Shown one piece after another: positions 35,260-43,688 of a stretch of 64,000 nt of DNA. The stretch comes from Phyllobacterium pellucidum (GTDB taxonomy: Bacteria > Pseudomonadota > Alphaproteobacteria > Rhizobiales > Rhizobiaceae): positions 930,001 to 994,000 of the forward strand of contig NZ_JABUMX010000002.1 in assembly GCF_013327855.1 (NCBI RefSeq), read 5' to 3'. Position 1 is the stretch's first letter. Every line of letters begins with the position of its first letter. The position numbers and the translations under genes are program-made. The notes below the pieces were generated by a model. The model saw only the letters and a program-made list of their open reading frames with translations, ran no database searches and was not told where the DNA came from.

Positions 35260-37092
35260 ATGGCGGTAGAGACAAGCGGACCGGATCTTTTAAGCGTCGT
35301 GGTCCTGCTCGGCGCGGGCGTCGTCGCCGTGCCCTTGTTCAAGCGCCTCGGCCTTGGCTCCATCCTCGGTTATCTGGCAGCCGGGGTCGTCATCGGCCCG
35401 TTCGGCCTTAAGTTCTTTTCCGATCCCGAAACGATCCTGCATGTGGCGGAACTCGGCGTCGTGATGTTTCTTTTCATCATTGGCCTCGAGATGCAGCCTT
35501 CCCGGTTATGGGGGTTGCGCAAGGACATCTTCGGACTTGGCGCGCTTCAGGTCGGTGTCTGCGCCCTCCTTCTGACCGGCGTCGGCATCGCCACCGGCTT
35601 TCCTGTGGCGCATTCCTTTGTCGCCGGCGCCGGCTTCGTTCTGACGTCGACCGCCATTGTCATGCAACTTCTCGAGGAGCGCGGCGAGACGGCGACGCCT
35701 CAGGGTCAGCGCATGGTGTCGATCCTTCTTCTTGAAGATCTGGCCATCGTCCCCCTGCTCGCGATCGTCGCTTTTCTCGCCCCGATGAGCGTGGAAGCCG
35801 CAGGCGGCATGCACTGGGTTCCGATCGGCATAGGGATGGGGGCCATTGTCGGGCTCGTGCTGGCCGGCAAATACCTGCTCAATCCGCTCTTCGGATTTCT
35901 TGCGCAGTCGCGCGCCCGCGAGGTCATGACGGCGGCGGCGCTGCTCGTCGTCCTTGGATCGGCGCTGCTGATGCAGGTGAGCGGGCTCTCCATGGCCATG
36001 GGCGCGTTCCTTGCCGGCGTTCTCCTTTCCGAATCGACGTTCCGCCACCAGCTCGAAGCCGATATCGAGCCTTTCCGCGGCATCTTGCTCGGCCTGTTCT
36101 TCCTCGCAGTCGGCATGTCGCTCGACTTGAGCGTTGTCGCTGCCAACTGGAAGACCGTCATTTTCTACGTCATCGCCTTCAAGGTCGTGAAAGCGACCGG
36201 GATCTATGCCGTTGCACGGCTGCTGAAATCTTCCAACCGCGAGGCAATCGAACGCGCCGTCATCATGGCCCAGGGCGGCGAATTCGCTTTCGTGCTCTAT
36301 GCGACAGCCACGGCCGTGGGCATTCTCGACGGCCAGGCGAATGCAATTCTTACAGCCGTGATCATCTTCTCGATGTTCCTGACGCCCCTGCTTCTCGTTG
36401 CCCTGCGTTTTCTCATGCCAGAAGAAAAACAGGACCTGGAAGCGGTCGAGGTGGCGGAAGGCCTTTCGGGCAACGTGCTGATCATCGGCTTCGGCCGGTT
36501 CGGACAGATTTCCTGCCAGCCGCTGTTGCTGCGCGGCGTCGATATCTCAATCATCGACAACGACGTTGAAATGATCCAAGCGGCATCGCAATTCGGCTTC
36601 AAGGTCTATTACGGCGATGGCACGCGGCTTGATATTCTGCACGCCGCCGGCGCCGGTCGGGCCCAGGCCGTTCTCATTTGCGTCGACAAGGCTGAGACAA
36701 TCCTTTCGATCGCCAACCTGCTCAAATCAGAATTCCCGCTCGTGCAAATCTATGCGCGCGCCTACGACCGCGGCAATACGATCGAACTGATCAAGATCGG
36801 CGTCGATTACCAGATGCGCGAGACCTTCGAATCGGCGCTGATCTTCGGCGAGAATACGCTCGTCGGGCTCGGCGTCGACAGGCGCGAGGCCGCCGACGTG
36901 ATCGAGGATGTGAGACGGCGCGACGCCGAACGTCTCGACCTTCAGGTGGCAGGCGGCATACGCGCCGGCATCGACCTCATGAAGGGCAATGCCCCGGTTC
37001 CCGGCCCGCTGATCAAGCCGCGCCGCGCCGGTCAGGTAATCAACCCCGAGGTCGCCGGGGTGCAACCGCCGCAAAACGCCGACGCAAACTGA
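35260..37092 (+). CDS. KefB/KefC-type monovalent cation:proton antiporter (CPA2) with RCK domain
   Basis: About 610 residues. Some 12 membrane segments over residues 10-385 (KRLGLGSILGYLAAGVVIGP, LFIIGLEMQPSRLW, LEDLAIVPLLAI are family motifs), then a TrkA-N/RCK nucleotide-binding domain from about 410 (NVLIIGFGRFGQI, Asp in ISIIDND, YYGDGTRLDILHAAG). Upstream in-frame ATGs at 35224 and 35245 exist, but AGGGG precedes the 35260 ATG. It probably exports K+ in exchange for H+ under electrophile or pH stress. A Cys replaces the usual residue after the glycine loop (GQISCQ), with no known consequence. Confidence 0.87.
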   Translation: MAVETSGPDLLSVVVLLGAGVVAVPLFKRLGLGSILGYLAAGVVIGPFGLKFFSDPETILHVAELGVVMFLFIIGLEMQPSRLWGLRKDIFGLGALQVGVCALLLTGVGIATGFPVAHSFVAGAGFVLTSTAIVMQLLEERGETATPQGQRMVSILLLEDLAIVPLLAIVAFLAPMSVEAAGGMHWVPIGIGMGAIVGLVLAGKYLLNPLFGFLAQSRAREVMTAAALLVVLGSALLMQVSGLSMAMGAFLAGVLLSESTFRHQLEADIEPFRGILLGLFFLAVGMSLDLSVVAANWKTVIFYVIAFKVVKATGIYAVARLLKSSNREAIERAVIMAQGGEFAFVLYATATAVGILDGQANAILTAVIIFSMFLTPLLLVALRFLMPEEKQDLEAVEVAEGLSGNVLIIGFGRFGQISCQPLLLRGVDISIIDNDVEMIQAASQFGFKVYYGDGTRLDILHAAGAGRAQAVLICVDKAETILSIANLLKSEFPLVQIYARAYDRGNTIELIKIGVDYQMRETFESALIFGENTLVGLGVDRREAADVIEDVRRRDAERLDLQVAGGIRAGIDLMKGNAPVPGPLIKPRRAGQVINPEVAGVQPPQNADAN

Positions 37093-37105
37093 AGGGATCA
37101 TCATC

Positions 37106-37657
37106 ATGCCTGACACGGACGATGCGAAGATCACAGCCATTGTCGATTTCTGGCGCGAGGCCGGAGAGGAAAAATGGTGGACCAAGGACGAGGCATTCGA
37201 TGAACTGTGCCGCGCGCAGTTTCTCGACGACCACTATGTCGCGGCGCGCCGCGAATATGAACACTGGGTCGATACTCCCCACGGAGCCTTGGCACTGATG
37301 GTGCTGCTCGATCAGTTTCCCCGCAATTTCTTTCGCAATACCGGCCATATGTATGCTACGGACTCGCTGGCCCGCATGTATGCCCACCGCGCCCTCGAAC
37401 AGGGTCACGACATCTCCATCGAAAATCCCTTGCGCGCCTTCTTCTATCTGCCCTTCATGCATTCCGAAGACCTCGACGATCAGAGGCGGTGTGTGGAACT
37501 TTGCAGCGGCGGCTCGCCTGCCAATGTCGAATACGCCCATGACCACTACGATATCATCCAGCGCTTCGGCCGCTTTCCGCATCGCAACGCCATTCTCGGC
37601 CGCACAATGACCGAGGAAGAACAGACCTTTCTCGATGCCGGCGGGTTTGCCGGGTAG
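37106..37657 (+). CDS. DUF924 family protein
   Basis: 183-residue all-helical protein of the DUF924 family: VDFWREAGEEKWWTKDEAFD at the start, LALMVLLDQFPRNFFRNTGH near 65-85, YLPFMHSEDLDDQ and HYDIIQRFGRFPHRNAILGR. Biochemical function is unknown; structure resembles a TPR-like helical bundle. Thirteen bases after the antiporter stop, so probably co-transcribed. Confidence 0.9.
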   Translation: MPDTDDAKITAIVDFWREAGEEKWWTKDEAFDELCRAQFLDDHYVAARREYEHWVDTPHGALALMVLLDQFPRNFFRNTGHMYATDSLARMYAHRALEQGHDISIENPLRAFFYLPFMHSEDLDDQRRCVELCSGGSPANVEYAHDHYDIIQRFGRFPHRNAILGRTMTEEEQTFLDAGGFAG

Positions 37658-37987
37658 CCAAAACACCCAGCTACCCCTTGAACTCGAACCTTGCGGCTGC
37701 CATTATAGGCCGATCTGGCACACGCAATTTTCACTTTGACAGCCAGTCAAACAGGGACTGACCGCGCATCGATGCCGGACGATCAATCTGAAGAGCCTCC
37801 AAGTCCGGACTTGCGAAGCATGCTGACTCTGCATGCGCAGCGTCAGCGACTACACTCCTATTGCGCTATTTATTCCGTTTTCCCCCACGCCCGCGGCTCC
37901 CGCTGTGGCATCGCGTTGTCACGCGTCGGCGCATCCGCCCGCCGCGCTGTACGCTGATTATTTTCTTCGAAAGGACCTGACGTTCCA
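37658..37987. other. Intergenic region with hairpins before the TerC-CBS gene
   Basis: 330 bp without a gene. It contains the exact 12-base palindrome AAGTCCGGACTT (37801-37812) and a hairpin with stem CTGAC / GTCAG and inner CTGC / GCAG around ATGC (37823-37846). I looked for a yybP-ykoY manganese riboswitch, common before TerC genes, and did not find its conserved core. AAGGA lies 12 bases before the TerC start. Confidence 0.45.
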
Positions 37988-39562
37988 ATGGAATGGACCC
38001 TTGACTGGATTGCCGATCCCAATGCCTGGATAGGACTCCTGACCCTGATCGTGCTCGAGATCGTTCTCGGCATCGACAATCTCGTCTTCATTGCGATTCT
38101 TGCCGACAAGCTGCCTGCGCACCAGCGCAATCGCGCGCGCATTCTTGGCCTTTCGCTGGCGCTGATCATGCGCCTGCTGCTGCTTGCCTCGATTTCCTGG
38201 GTGGTGAAGCTCACGACCCCGCTGTTCAGCGTGGCAGGCTTCGGGTTCTCCGGGCGCGACATTATCCTCATCATCGGCGGCGTGTTCCTCCTGTTCAAGG
38301 GCACGATGGAACTGCACGAGCGCCTTGAAGGGCATCTTTCCGCCAAGGAAACGAATGCCGCCAACGCGGTGTTCTGGCAGGTCATCGCCCAGATCGTGGT
38401 TCTTGATGCTGTGTTCTCCCTCGATAGCGTCATCACCGCTGTCGGCATGGTGAAGTATCTCGAAGTCATGATGATCGCGGTCGTCATCGCCGTCGGCGTG
38501 ATGATGCTGGCGGCAAAGCCGCTCATGAATTTCGTCAATCGCCACCCTACGGTCGTTATCCTCTGTCTCGGCTTCCTGATGATGATCGGCTTCAGCCTCA
38601 TCGTCGAAGGCTTCGGATTCCACATTCCGAAGGGCTATCTCTACGCGGCGATCGGCTTCTCGGTCCTCGTCGAAGCGGCCAACCAGCTTGGACGCCACAA
38701 CCGCGAGAAACACGTCACCACGATGGACCTGCGCGACCGCACCGCCGGCGCCGTGCTGCGCCTTCTCGGCGGCGGACGCGGCGCGGAGGCGCCGCATTCC
38801 GATACGCTCGATGTCATAGCCGAGCACAGCGCCGCAAGCGACGTTTTCCATCCGGAAGAGAAGGAAATGATACGCGGCGTGCTCGACCTCGTCGAACGAC
38901 CGGTGCGCTCGATCATGTCGCCCCGCAATGAAGTCGAATGGCTCGATCTCGACGAGACCAACGAGGAACTCCTTGCCGAAATCCGCACCCTGTCCCACAG
39001 CCGCGTCGTGCTGGCGCGCGGACGCGTCGATGAATTTGTCGGTGTTGCGCTGACCAAGGACCTGCTGTTTGCCATACTTGACGGCGGCAAAATCGATTGG
39101 GAGAAAGTGACGCGCCAGCCGCTGATCTTCCACGAAAACGCCAATGTGCTGCGCGTTATGGAACAGTTGCGCGGCTCTTACGTGCAGATGGGCGTGGTAC
39201 TCGATGAGCATGGTTCGTTCGAGGGCATCGTCACGCCTACCGACGTTCTTGAGGCGATCGCCGGCGATTTCCCCGAGGAGGGCGAGGATAGTCCGGTCAT
39301 CGAGCGCGCCGAGGACGGCAGCATGGTCGTTGACGGCTATATCGACATTCGCCGCCTTGGCGGCCTGATCGATCGCGACCTGGTCGACGATGGCGACCGC
39401 TACACGACGCTTGCGGGCTATATCCTGTGGAATATGGGTCACATTCCCGCAGCGGGCGAGAAACTCACCGTCGACGACCTCGAATTCGAGATCGTCGAGA
39501 TGGAGGGACGCAATATCGGCAAGGTCCGCATTTCGCCGGCCCAGACCGCAGCCTTCATCTGA
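37988..39562 (+). CDS. TerC-family membrane protein with CBS pair and CorC/HlyC domain
   Basis: 524 residues. N-terminal TerC region (about 1-235) with seven hydrophobic segments and the acidic family motifs [14 protein letters not shown] (near 22-35) and [17 protein letters not shown] (near 138-154). Two CBS domains follow at about 300-425 ([28 protein letters not shown]), then a transporter-associated CorC/HlyC domain ([15 protein letters not shown]). It is thought to transport or protect against metal ions such as Mn2+; substrate not proven. It converges with the zinc operon. Confidence 0.88.
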   Translation: MEWTLDWIADPNAWIGLLTLIVLEIVLGIDNLVFIAILADKLPAHQRNRARILGLSLALIMRLLLLASISWVVKLTTPLFSVAGFGFSGRDIILIIGGVFLLFKGTMELHERLEGHLSAKETNAANAVFWQVIAQIVVLDAVFSLDSVITAVGMVKYLEVMMIAVVIAVGVMMLAAKPLMNFVNRHPTVVILCLGFLMMIGFSLIVEGFGFHIPKGYLYAAIGFSVLVEAANQLGRHNREKHVTTMDLRDRTAGAVLRLLGGGRGAEAPHSDTLDVIAEHSAASDVFHPEEKEMIRGVLDLVERPVRSIMSPRNEVEWLDLDETNEELLAEIRTLSHSRVVLARGRVDEFVGVALTKDLLFAILDGGKIDWEKVTRQPLIFHENANVLRVMEQLRGSYVQMGVVLDEHGSFEGIVTPTDVLEAIAGDFPEEGEDSPVIERAEDGSMVVDGYIDIRRLGGLIDRDLVDDGDRYTTLAGYILWNMGHIPAAGEKLTVDDLEFEIVEMEGRNIGKVRISPAQTAAFI

Positions 39563-39571
39563 CGAAAGCCG

Positions 39572-39594
39572 TGGTCCGGACGTCTTCCGGACCG
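39572..39594. terminator. Bidirectional terminator hairpin between TerC-CBS and zinc operon
   Basis: Stem GGTCCGGA / TCCGGACC with loop CGTCT (39573-39593), ten bases after the + strand stop and before the minus-strand stop of the zinc-binding protein gene. Lies between two convergent genes. Confidence 0.65.
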
Positions 39595-39605
39595 CTCAGT
39601 TGCCA

Positions 39606-40544
39606 TCAACTGCCGAGGATGGCCTTTTTGAACGTCTCGATATTGTGGTGCATCATGTCGATGTAGGTGCTGGCACCCTCGTCCGGCTTTGACAGGGCAT
39701 CCGAATAGAGCGTTCCGCCGACCTTGAGCTTTGTTTCGCTGGCGATCTGCTCGATGAGGCGCGGATTGGTGATGTTCTCAACGAAAATCGCCGAGGCCTT
39801 ATCTTCCTTGATCTGCTTGATCAGGGCGACAATATCGGCAGCAGAGGCCTCCGAATCCGTCGATATCCCCTCAGGCGCGAGGAAGGTCAGCCCATATTCG
39901 TGCTGGAAATAGCCGAAGGCATCATGTGACGTGATGACCAGACGCTTGGACTCCGGGATAGAGGCGATTGCCGCCTTGACCTCGGTTTCGGTGGCGTCGA
40001 GCTTTGCCGTATAGGCGGCCGCGTTGCTTTTATAAGTGTCGCAATTTGCAGCGTCGGCCGTGCAGAAGGCATCGACGATATTCTTCACATAAATCTTGGC
40101 ATTGCTGATCGATTGAAACGCATGTGGATCGAACGCCTCATGTTCTTCGTGCTGCGTGCCGCTGGCCGCTTCATAATGGTGTTCGTCCTCGGCGCTCTTG
40201 ATCGGCTCGACGCCCTTGCTCAACTCAATGATCGGCGCCTTTGTGGCGCTCGCCTCAACGAGACGCGGCAGAAAGCCTTCGAAATGCAGGCCATTCACCA
40301 GCACCACATCGGCGCTGGCGACCGCCGCGGCATCAGCGGGCTTCGGTTCATAGACATGCGCATCGCCGTCCGGGCCGACGAGGGTCGTCAGCTTGATCTT
40401 GTCGCCGCCGACATTCTTGGCGAAGTCCGAAATCACCGTGAAGCTGGAGACCACCTTGAGCGGATCCGCAAATGCGGTCGAGTAGGCCCCGCTCAGTAAT
40501 AGTATAACATTCACAGTTGCGGCAAGTTTGAAGGCTTTTTTCAT
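39606..40544 (-). CDS. Zinc ABC transporter periplasmic binding protein (ZnuA/AztC family)
   Basis: 312 residues with signal peptide MKKAFKLAATVNVILLLSGA ending AFA before DPLKVVSS. Cluster A-1 metal-binding protein: His in DGDAHVYEPKPADA (near residue 65), a short acidic and His-bearing loop (EDEHHYEAASGTQHEEHEAF), then DPHAFQSISN (near 138), ITSHDAFGYFQHEYG (near 200) and the final ligand region IFVENITNPRLIEQIA. ATG 40544 behind AGGA was chosen over one three codons earlier. Zur neighbour and Zur box point to Zn2+. Confidence 0.86.
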   Translation of the reverse strand: MKKAFKLAATVNVILLLSGAYSTAFADPLKVVSSFTVISDFAKNVGGDKIKLTTLVGPDGDAHVYEPKPADAAAVASADVVLVNGLHFEGFLPRLVEASATKAPIIELSKGVEPIKSAEDEHHYEAASGTQHEEHEAFDPHAFQSISNAKIYVKNIVDAFCTADAANCDTYKSNAAAYTAKLDATETEVKAAIASIPESKRLVITSHDAFGYFQHEYGLTFLAPEGISTDSEASAADIVALIKQIKEDKASAIFVENITNPRLIEQIASETKLKVGGTLYSDALSKPDEGASTYIDMMHHNIETFKKAILGS

Positions 40545-40563
40545 GGGTTCCATTCCTGGTTTG

Positions 40564-41430
40564 CTAGGCGGTTCTGTGGCGGTGAGGACGCAGGCGGCTA
40601 TTGATGACGCCACGCGTGCCGATGACGATCGAACTCAGATAGATCGTGCCGGCCGATAGAATGATGGCGGGCCCCGAAGGCACGGCAAAATGATAGGAAA
40701 TCAAAAGCCCGCCGGCGCATGAAATGCAGCCGATGACGATGGCAAGACCGCACATGGGTCCGACGCGCGACGTCCAGAAACGGGCAGCGGCGGCTGGCAG
40801 CATCATCAGGCCGACGGCGAGCAAGGTGCCGAGCGCCTGGAAGCCGCCGACGAGGTTGATGACAACCAGGGCGAGGAAAATGAAATGCACCGGCGTGCCG
40901 ATGCGGCTTACCGAGCGCAGGAAGAGCGGATCGAGACATTCGGCGACAAGGCCGCGCCAGAAAATGGCGAGCGTGACGACGCTGATGGCGGAGATTATCC
41001 CGATCAGGCTCAGCGCCTCATTGTTGAGTGCGAGCACCGTTCCGAAGAGAACATTCATCAAATCGACATTCGAGCCGCGCAACGAGACGATCAGGACCCC
41101 GAGCGCCAGTGAAATCAGATAGAAGGCCGCCATCGACGCGTCCTCCTTCTGGATGGTGAAGCGCGAGACGGCGCCGGCGCCGAGCGCGACGATGACGCCG
41201 GCCACAAGACCTCCAATCGTCATCGGCACGATTTGCAGCCCGTAAAGGAGAAAGCCGACCGCGGCGCCAGGCAGGATGGCATGCGCCATCGCATCGCCGG
41301 TCAGGCTCATGCGCCGTAACATCAGGAATACACCGACCGGGCAGGAACCGAGGGCAAGTGCGACCGAGCCAAGCAAGGCGCGCTGCATGAAGCTGTAGTC
41401 GGCGAACGGCGCAATAAAGAAATCATACAT
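40564..41430 (-). CDS. Zinc ABC transporter permease (ZnuB/AztB family)
   Basis: 288-residue ABC-3 family permease with about eight hydrophobic segments. Family motifs: RALLGSVALALGSCPVGVFL, RRMSLTGDAMAHAILPGAA (near 40-58) and LGTLLAVGLMMLPAAAARFW. ATG 41430 overlaps the 3' end of the ATPase gene by 8 bp; a longer frame upstream runs antisense-like through His codons of that gene and is not used. Transports Zn2+ through the inner membrane. Confidence 0.87.
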   Translation of the reverse strand: MYDFFIAPFADYSFMQRALLGSVALALGSCPVGVFLMLRRMSLTGDAMAHAILPGAAVGFLLYGLQIVPMTIGGLVAGVIVALGAGAVSRFTIQKEDASMAAFYLISLALGVLIVSLRGSNVDLMNVLFGTVLALNNEALSLIGIISAISVVTLAIFWRGLVAECLDPLFLRSVSRIGTPVHFIFLALVVINLVGGFQALGTLLAVGLMMLPAAAARFWTSRVGPMCGLAIVIGCISCAGGLLISYHFAVPSGPAIILSAGTIYLSSIVIGTRGVINSRLRPHRHRTA

Positions 41431-42253
41431 GATCGCGCTGCCCGTGATGATGGTGCTCGTGATCGTGATGCGCGTGATGGTGATGACCATCGTCGTGGTG
41501 GTGCGCCACCACATGGGCGTCATCGTCCTCGCACCAGGGCGCGCCCTCTTCCCACGCCTCGTGAAATTGGCGCGCATGCAGGAGATTTTCCGGCCGCAGC
41601 GTCTCACGCGATGCGCCCCAGGCGATGGGTTTTCGCGCAAGGAGCAGCGTTTCGGGAAAATGCTCTCGCACAAGGTCGAGATCATGGACGACGACCATGA
41701 TCGTGCGATTCTCGCCGTGCCAGCGCTTGATAAGTTCGATCAGGTCGCTGACGGTTTTCGTGTCGATCGCATTGAAAGGCTCATCTAGCAGGATAAGATC
41801 GGCATCCTGCAGCAGGACCCTGGCAAATAGCGCACGCTGCAACTGTCCGCCGGAAAGTGTATCGATCGGGCGCAGTTCGAAGCCTTCGAGCCCGACGCTC
41901 ATCAGGGCCTTGGACACTCTTTCCTTGTCTTCAGCCGTGATGCGTCCAAGCAGTCCGCGCTTCGGCCAAAGGCCAAGCGAGACGAGATCGACAACCCGCG
42001 CAGGGAATGAGCGGTCGAGTTCGGACTGCTGCGGCAGGTATGCAATGCGCGTCCCCTTCTCGACCGTACAGGACCCCGACATCGGCTTTAAAACACCGAC
42101 AATCCCCTTCATCAGCGTGGATTTGCCCGACCCGTTCAGCCCAACGACAGCTGTAAGCGAGCCGCGGCGAACGCTTCCATTCAAATGATGCACGGCCGGG
42201 TGCCGGTGATAGCCGAGCGTAAGGTCGCGAAAGGTCAGGCAGGGTACGGGCAT
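41423..42253 (-). CDS. Zinc ABC transporter ATPase with His-rich tail (ZnuC/AztA family)
   Basis: 276 residues. Walker A VGLNGSGKSTLM near 36-47, PQQSELDRSFPARVVDLV near 74, LSGGQLQRALFARVL and LILLDEPFNAID near 155. The last 35 residues are dominated by His and Asp (HHHDDGHHHHAHHDHEHHHH), a likely zinc-buffering or sensing tail that is typical of AztA-like members. First gene of the minus-strand zinc operon. Confidence 0.88.
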   Translation of the reverse strand: MPVPCLTFRDLTLGYHRHPAVHHLNGSVRRGSLTAVVGLNGSGKSTLMKGIVGVLKPMSGSCTVEKGTRIAYLPQQSELDRSFPARVVDLVSLGLWPKRGLLGRITAEDKERVSKALMSVGLEGFELRPIDTLSGGQLQRALFARVLLQDADLILLDEPFNAIDTKTVSDLIELIKRWHGENRTIMVVVHDLDLVREHFPETLLLARKPIAWGASRETLRPENLLHARQFHEAWEEGAPWCEDDDAHVVAHHHDDGHHHHAHHDHEHHHHGQRDHV

Positions 42254-42312
42254 TGTTTCTACTGCGTTCGCTGAAGGTGCCGCCAGTGCGCGGGCTTTTC
42301 CAAATCGATATG

Positions 42313-42328
42313 TGATGTTATTACATTA
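42313..42328. promoter_or_regulatory. Zur box in the zinc operon / zur divergent promoter
   Basis: TGATGTTATTACATTA, an inverted repeat TGATGT-TATT-ACATTA with one mismatched pair, AT-rich and placed between the divergent zinc ATPase and zur genes. It resembles alphaproteobacterial Zur sites (TGTTAT / ATAACA-type dyads). Zinc-bound Zur would repress the transporter here. Confidence 0.6.
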
Positions 42329-42431
42329 GTCAACAATGGCGAATTTGAGAACCGCTGAAAATCGTGTATCCACTGGCACCAAGGCCAAAGACTGACTATC
42401 TGCTACTGATGATCAAGGAGCATTTTCGGCA

Positions 42432-42836
42432 ATGACATCGACGCAAGAGCTGACCAAGAACCAGGCGCTGGTTTTCAATGCCCTGGCTCGCGCCGAGGGG
42501 CCTCTCAGCGCTTACACGATACTCGACCAGCTGCGCGGCGAGGGTTTCCGCGCCCCGCTCCAGGTCTATCGCGCCCTCGACAAATTACTCGACTACGGCA
42601 TGATCCACCGGCTCGAAAGCATCAATGCCTTCGTTGCTTGCTCGCATCCGCACAACCACAGCCACAGCCATGGCATGACCGCCTTTGCCATCTGCGAGAA
42701 ATGCGGTCAGGTATCTGAATTTTCCGATGAAGTGATCACGGGACGCGTGCGCGAGTGGACAAGCGAAAACGGCTTCAGGCAGTCGAAAACCACGATTGAA
42801 ATACGCGGCGTTTGCGCCAACTGCGCGGCGGCCTAA
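42432..42836 (+). CDS. zur: Zinc uptake regulator, Fur family (Zur)
   Basis: 134 residues. N-terminal winged helix (GPLSAYTILDQLRGEGFRAP, then LQVYRALDKLLDYGMIHRLE) and C-terminal dimerisation domain with a His-rich CSHPHNHSHSHG segment, CEKCGQ and CANCAA structural-zinc cysteine pairs. The missing Fe-site signature and the neighbouring zinc operon favour Zur over Fur. Divergent from the transporter with a candidate box between. Confidence 0.88.
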   Translation: MTSTQELTKNQALVFNALARAEGPLSAYTILDQLRGEGFRAPLQVYRALDKLLDYGMIHRLESINAFVACSHPHNHSHSHGMTAFAICEKCGQVSEFSDEVITGRVREWTSENGFRQSKTTIEIRGVCANCAAA

Positions 42837-42849
42837 TCGCCTTCTACAA

Positions 42850-43542
42850 TCAGCGTTTGTAGGCCTTCAGCCAAATATCCACGCCGGATGTCACGGTCTT
42901 GCGGATAAGCGCGGGCGACGGAGGCGTCGCCATGCAGCCGAATATGCGCTTCTTGAAAAGGCCTGACATGAAAAGGTCAGCCAGCTGATAGGTTGCAAGC
43001 TCGGTGTCCTCGATGTCGAGGGTTCCGGCGGCGACATGCTTGTCGATCAGCGCCCGCATAAGAGCTTGGCCACGCCGCGGACCCCTTTCGTAGAAATCGC
43101 GGCTCATTGACGGCATGCGCTCGGCAACGCCGATGACGACACGCTGCGCGCGGATGACGACATCAGAGGTTACGACCGTCGCCAGAGCAGTGCCGAACTC
43201 GATCAGAGCGTCGCGCAGATCGCCTTCGCTTTCCAGCGCATGGTAGATGTCGGCAAACAGCACTTCGCGATAGTGATTGCAGAGCTCCATGAAGAGCTCT
43301 TCCTTGCTGTCGAAGTAAACGTAGATCGTGCCCTTAGAAACGCCGGCCTCACGCGTGATGTCATTCATGCTGGCCGCATCAAAACCCATCTGCGAGAAAA
43401 TGCGGTTTGCCCCCTCGAGGATCTGCTGACGCTTGGCCGGATCCTGGCCCGCTGCAAGACGACCCGGACGGTCCCCATCGGTCATGAACTCGGCATCCGA
43501 AAGGGGGTGCGCCTTCACGACGTATGGCTTGGTAGACGACAT
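42850..43542 (-). CDS. TetR-family repressor of the EmrAB-type pump
   Basis: 230 residues; TetR_N HTH at about 38-84 (ILEGANRIFSQMGFDAASMN, then DITREAGVSKGTIYVYF) and a C-terminal ligand domain of the TetR_C_7/AefR-like type. The ATG at 43542 gives about 20 residues before the usual TetR start and has a weak ribosome site; an internal ATG (MTDGDRPG) is an alternative. It is divergent from the efflux genes, with two matching palindromes in the promoter gap. Confidence 0.85.
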   Translation of the reverse strand: MSSTKPYVVKAHPLSDAEFMTDGDRPGRLAAGQDPAKRQQILEGANRIFSQMGFDAASMNDITREAGVSKGTIYVYFDSKEELFMELCNHYREVLFADIYHALESEGDLRDALIEFGTALATVVTSDVVIRAQRVVIGVAERMPSMSRDFYERGPRRGQALMRALIDKHVAAGTLDIEDTELATYQLADLFMSGLFKKRIFGCMATPPSPALIRKTVTSGVDIWLKAYKR

Positions 43543-43575
43543 ATGAAAGTATTTTCCTTATTTCCGATTCTTTTT

Positions 43576-43591
43576 CGAACCAGTCGGTTCG
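43576..43591. promoter_or_regulatory. TetR operator 1
   Basis: CGAACCAGTCGGTTCG: exact dyad CGAACC / GGTTCG around AGTC, 34 bp upstream of the repressor start. It shares both arms with the site at 43633-43648, 57 bp away. Confidence 0.75.
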
Positions 43592-43632
43592 ATCCACTTG
43601 ATATGCGCCTCCATTTGCGCTATGTCAATGAT

Positions 43633-43648
43633 CGAACCGATTGGTTCA
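43633..43648. promoter_or_regulatory. TetR operator 2
   Basis: CGAACCGATTGGTTCA: dyad GAACC / GGTTC around GATT, 41 bp upstream of the pump gene. With operator 1 it suggests that the repressor binds twice and controls both divergent promoters. Confidence 0.75.
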
Positions 43649-43688
43649 ATCACTTTTCAGAGTGAATTCCATAAGAAAGAGCCTTTCA

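Noticed and set aside
37658-37987. yybP-ykoY (manganese) riboswitch before the TerC gene
   Set aside because: Expected from gene context, but its conserved core sequence is not present; only unrelated hairpins were seen.
37958-39442. Minus-strand open frame opposite the TerC-CBS gene
   Set aside because: Acidic, His-rich shadow translation; the + strand gene has all family motifs.
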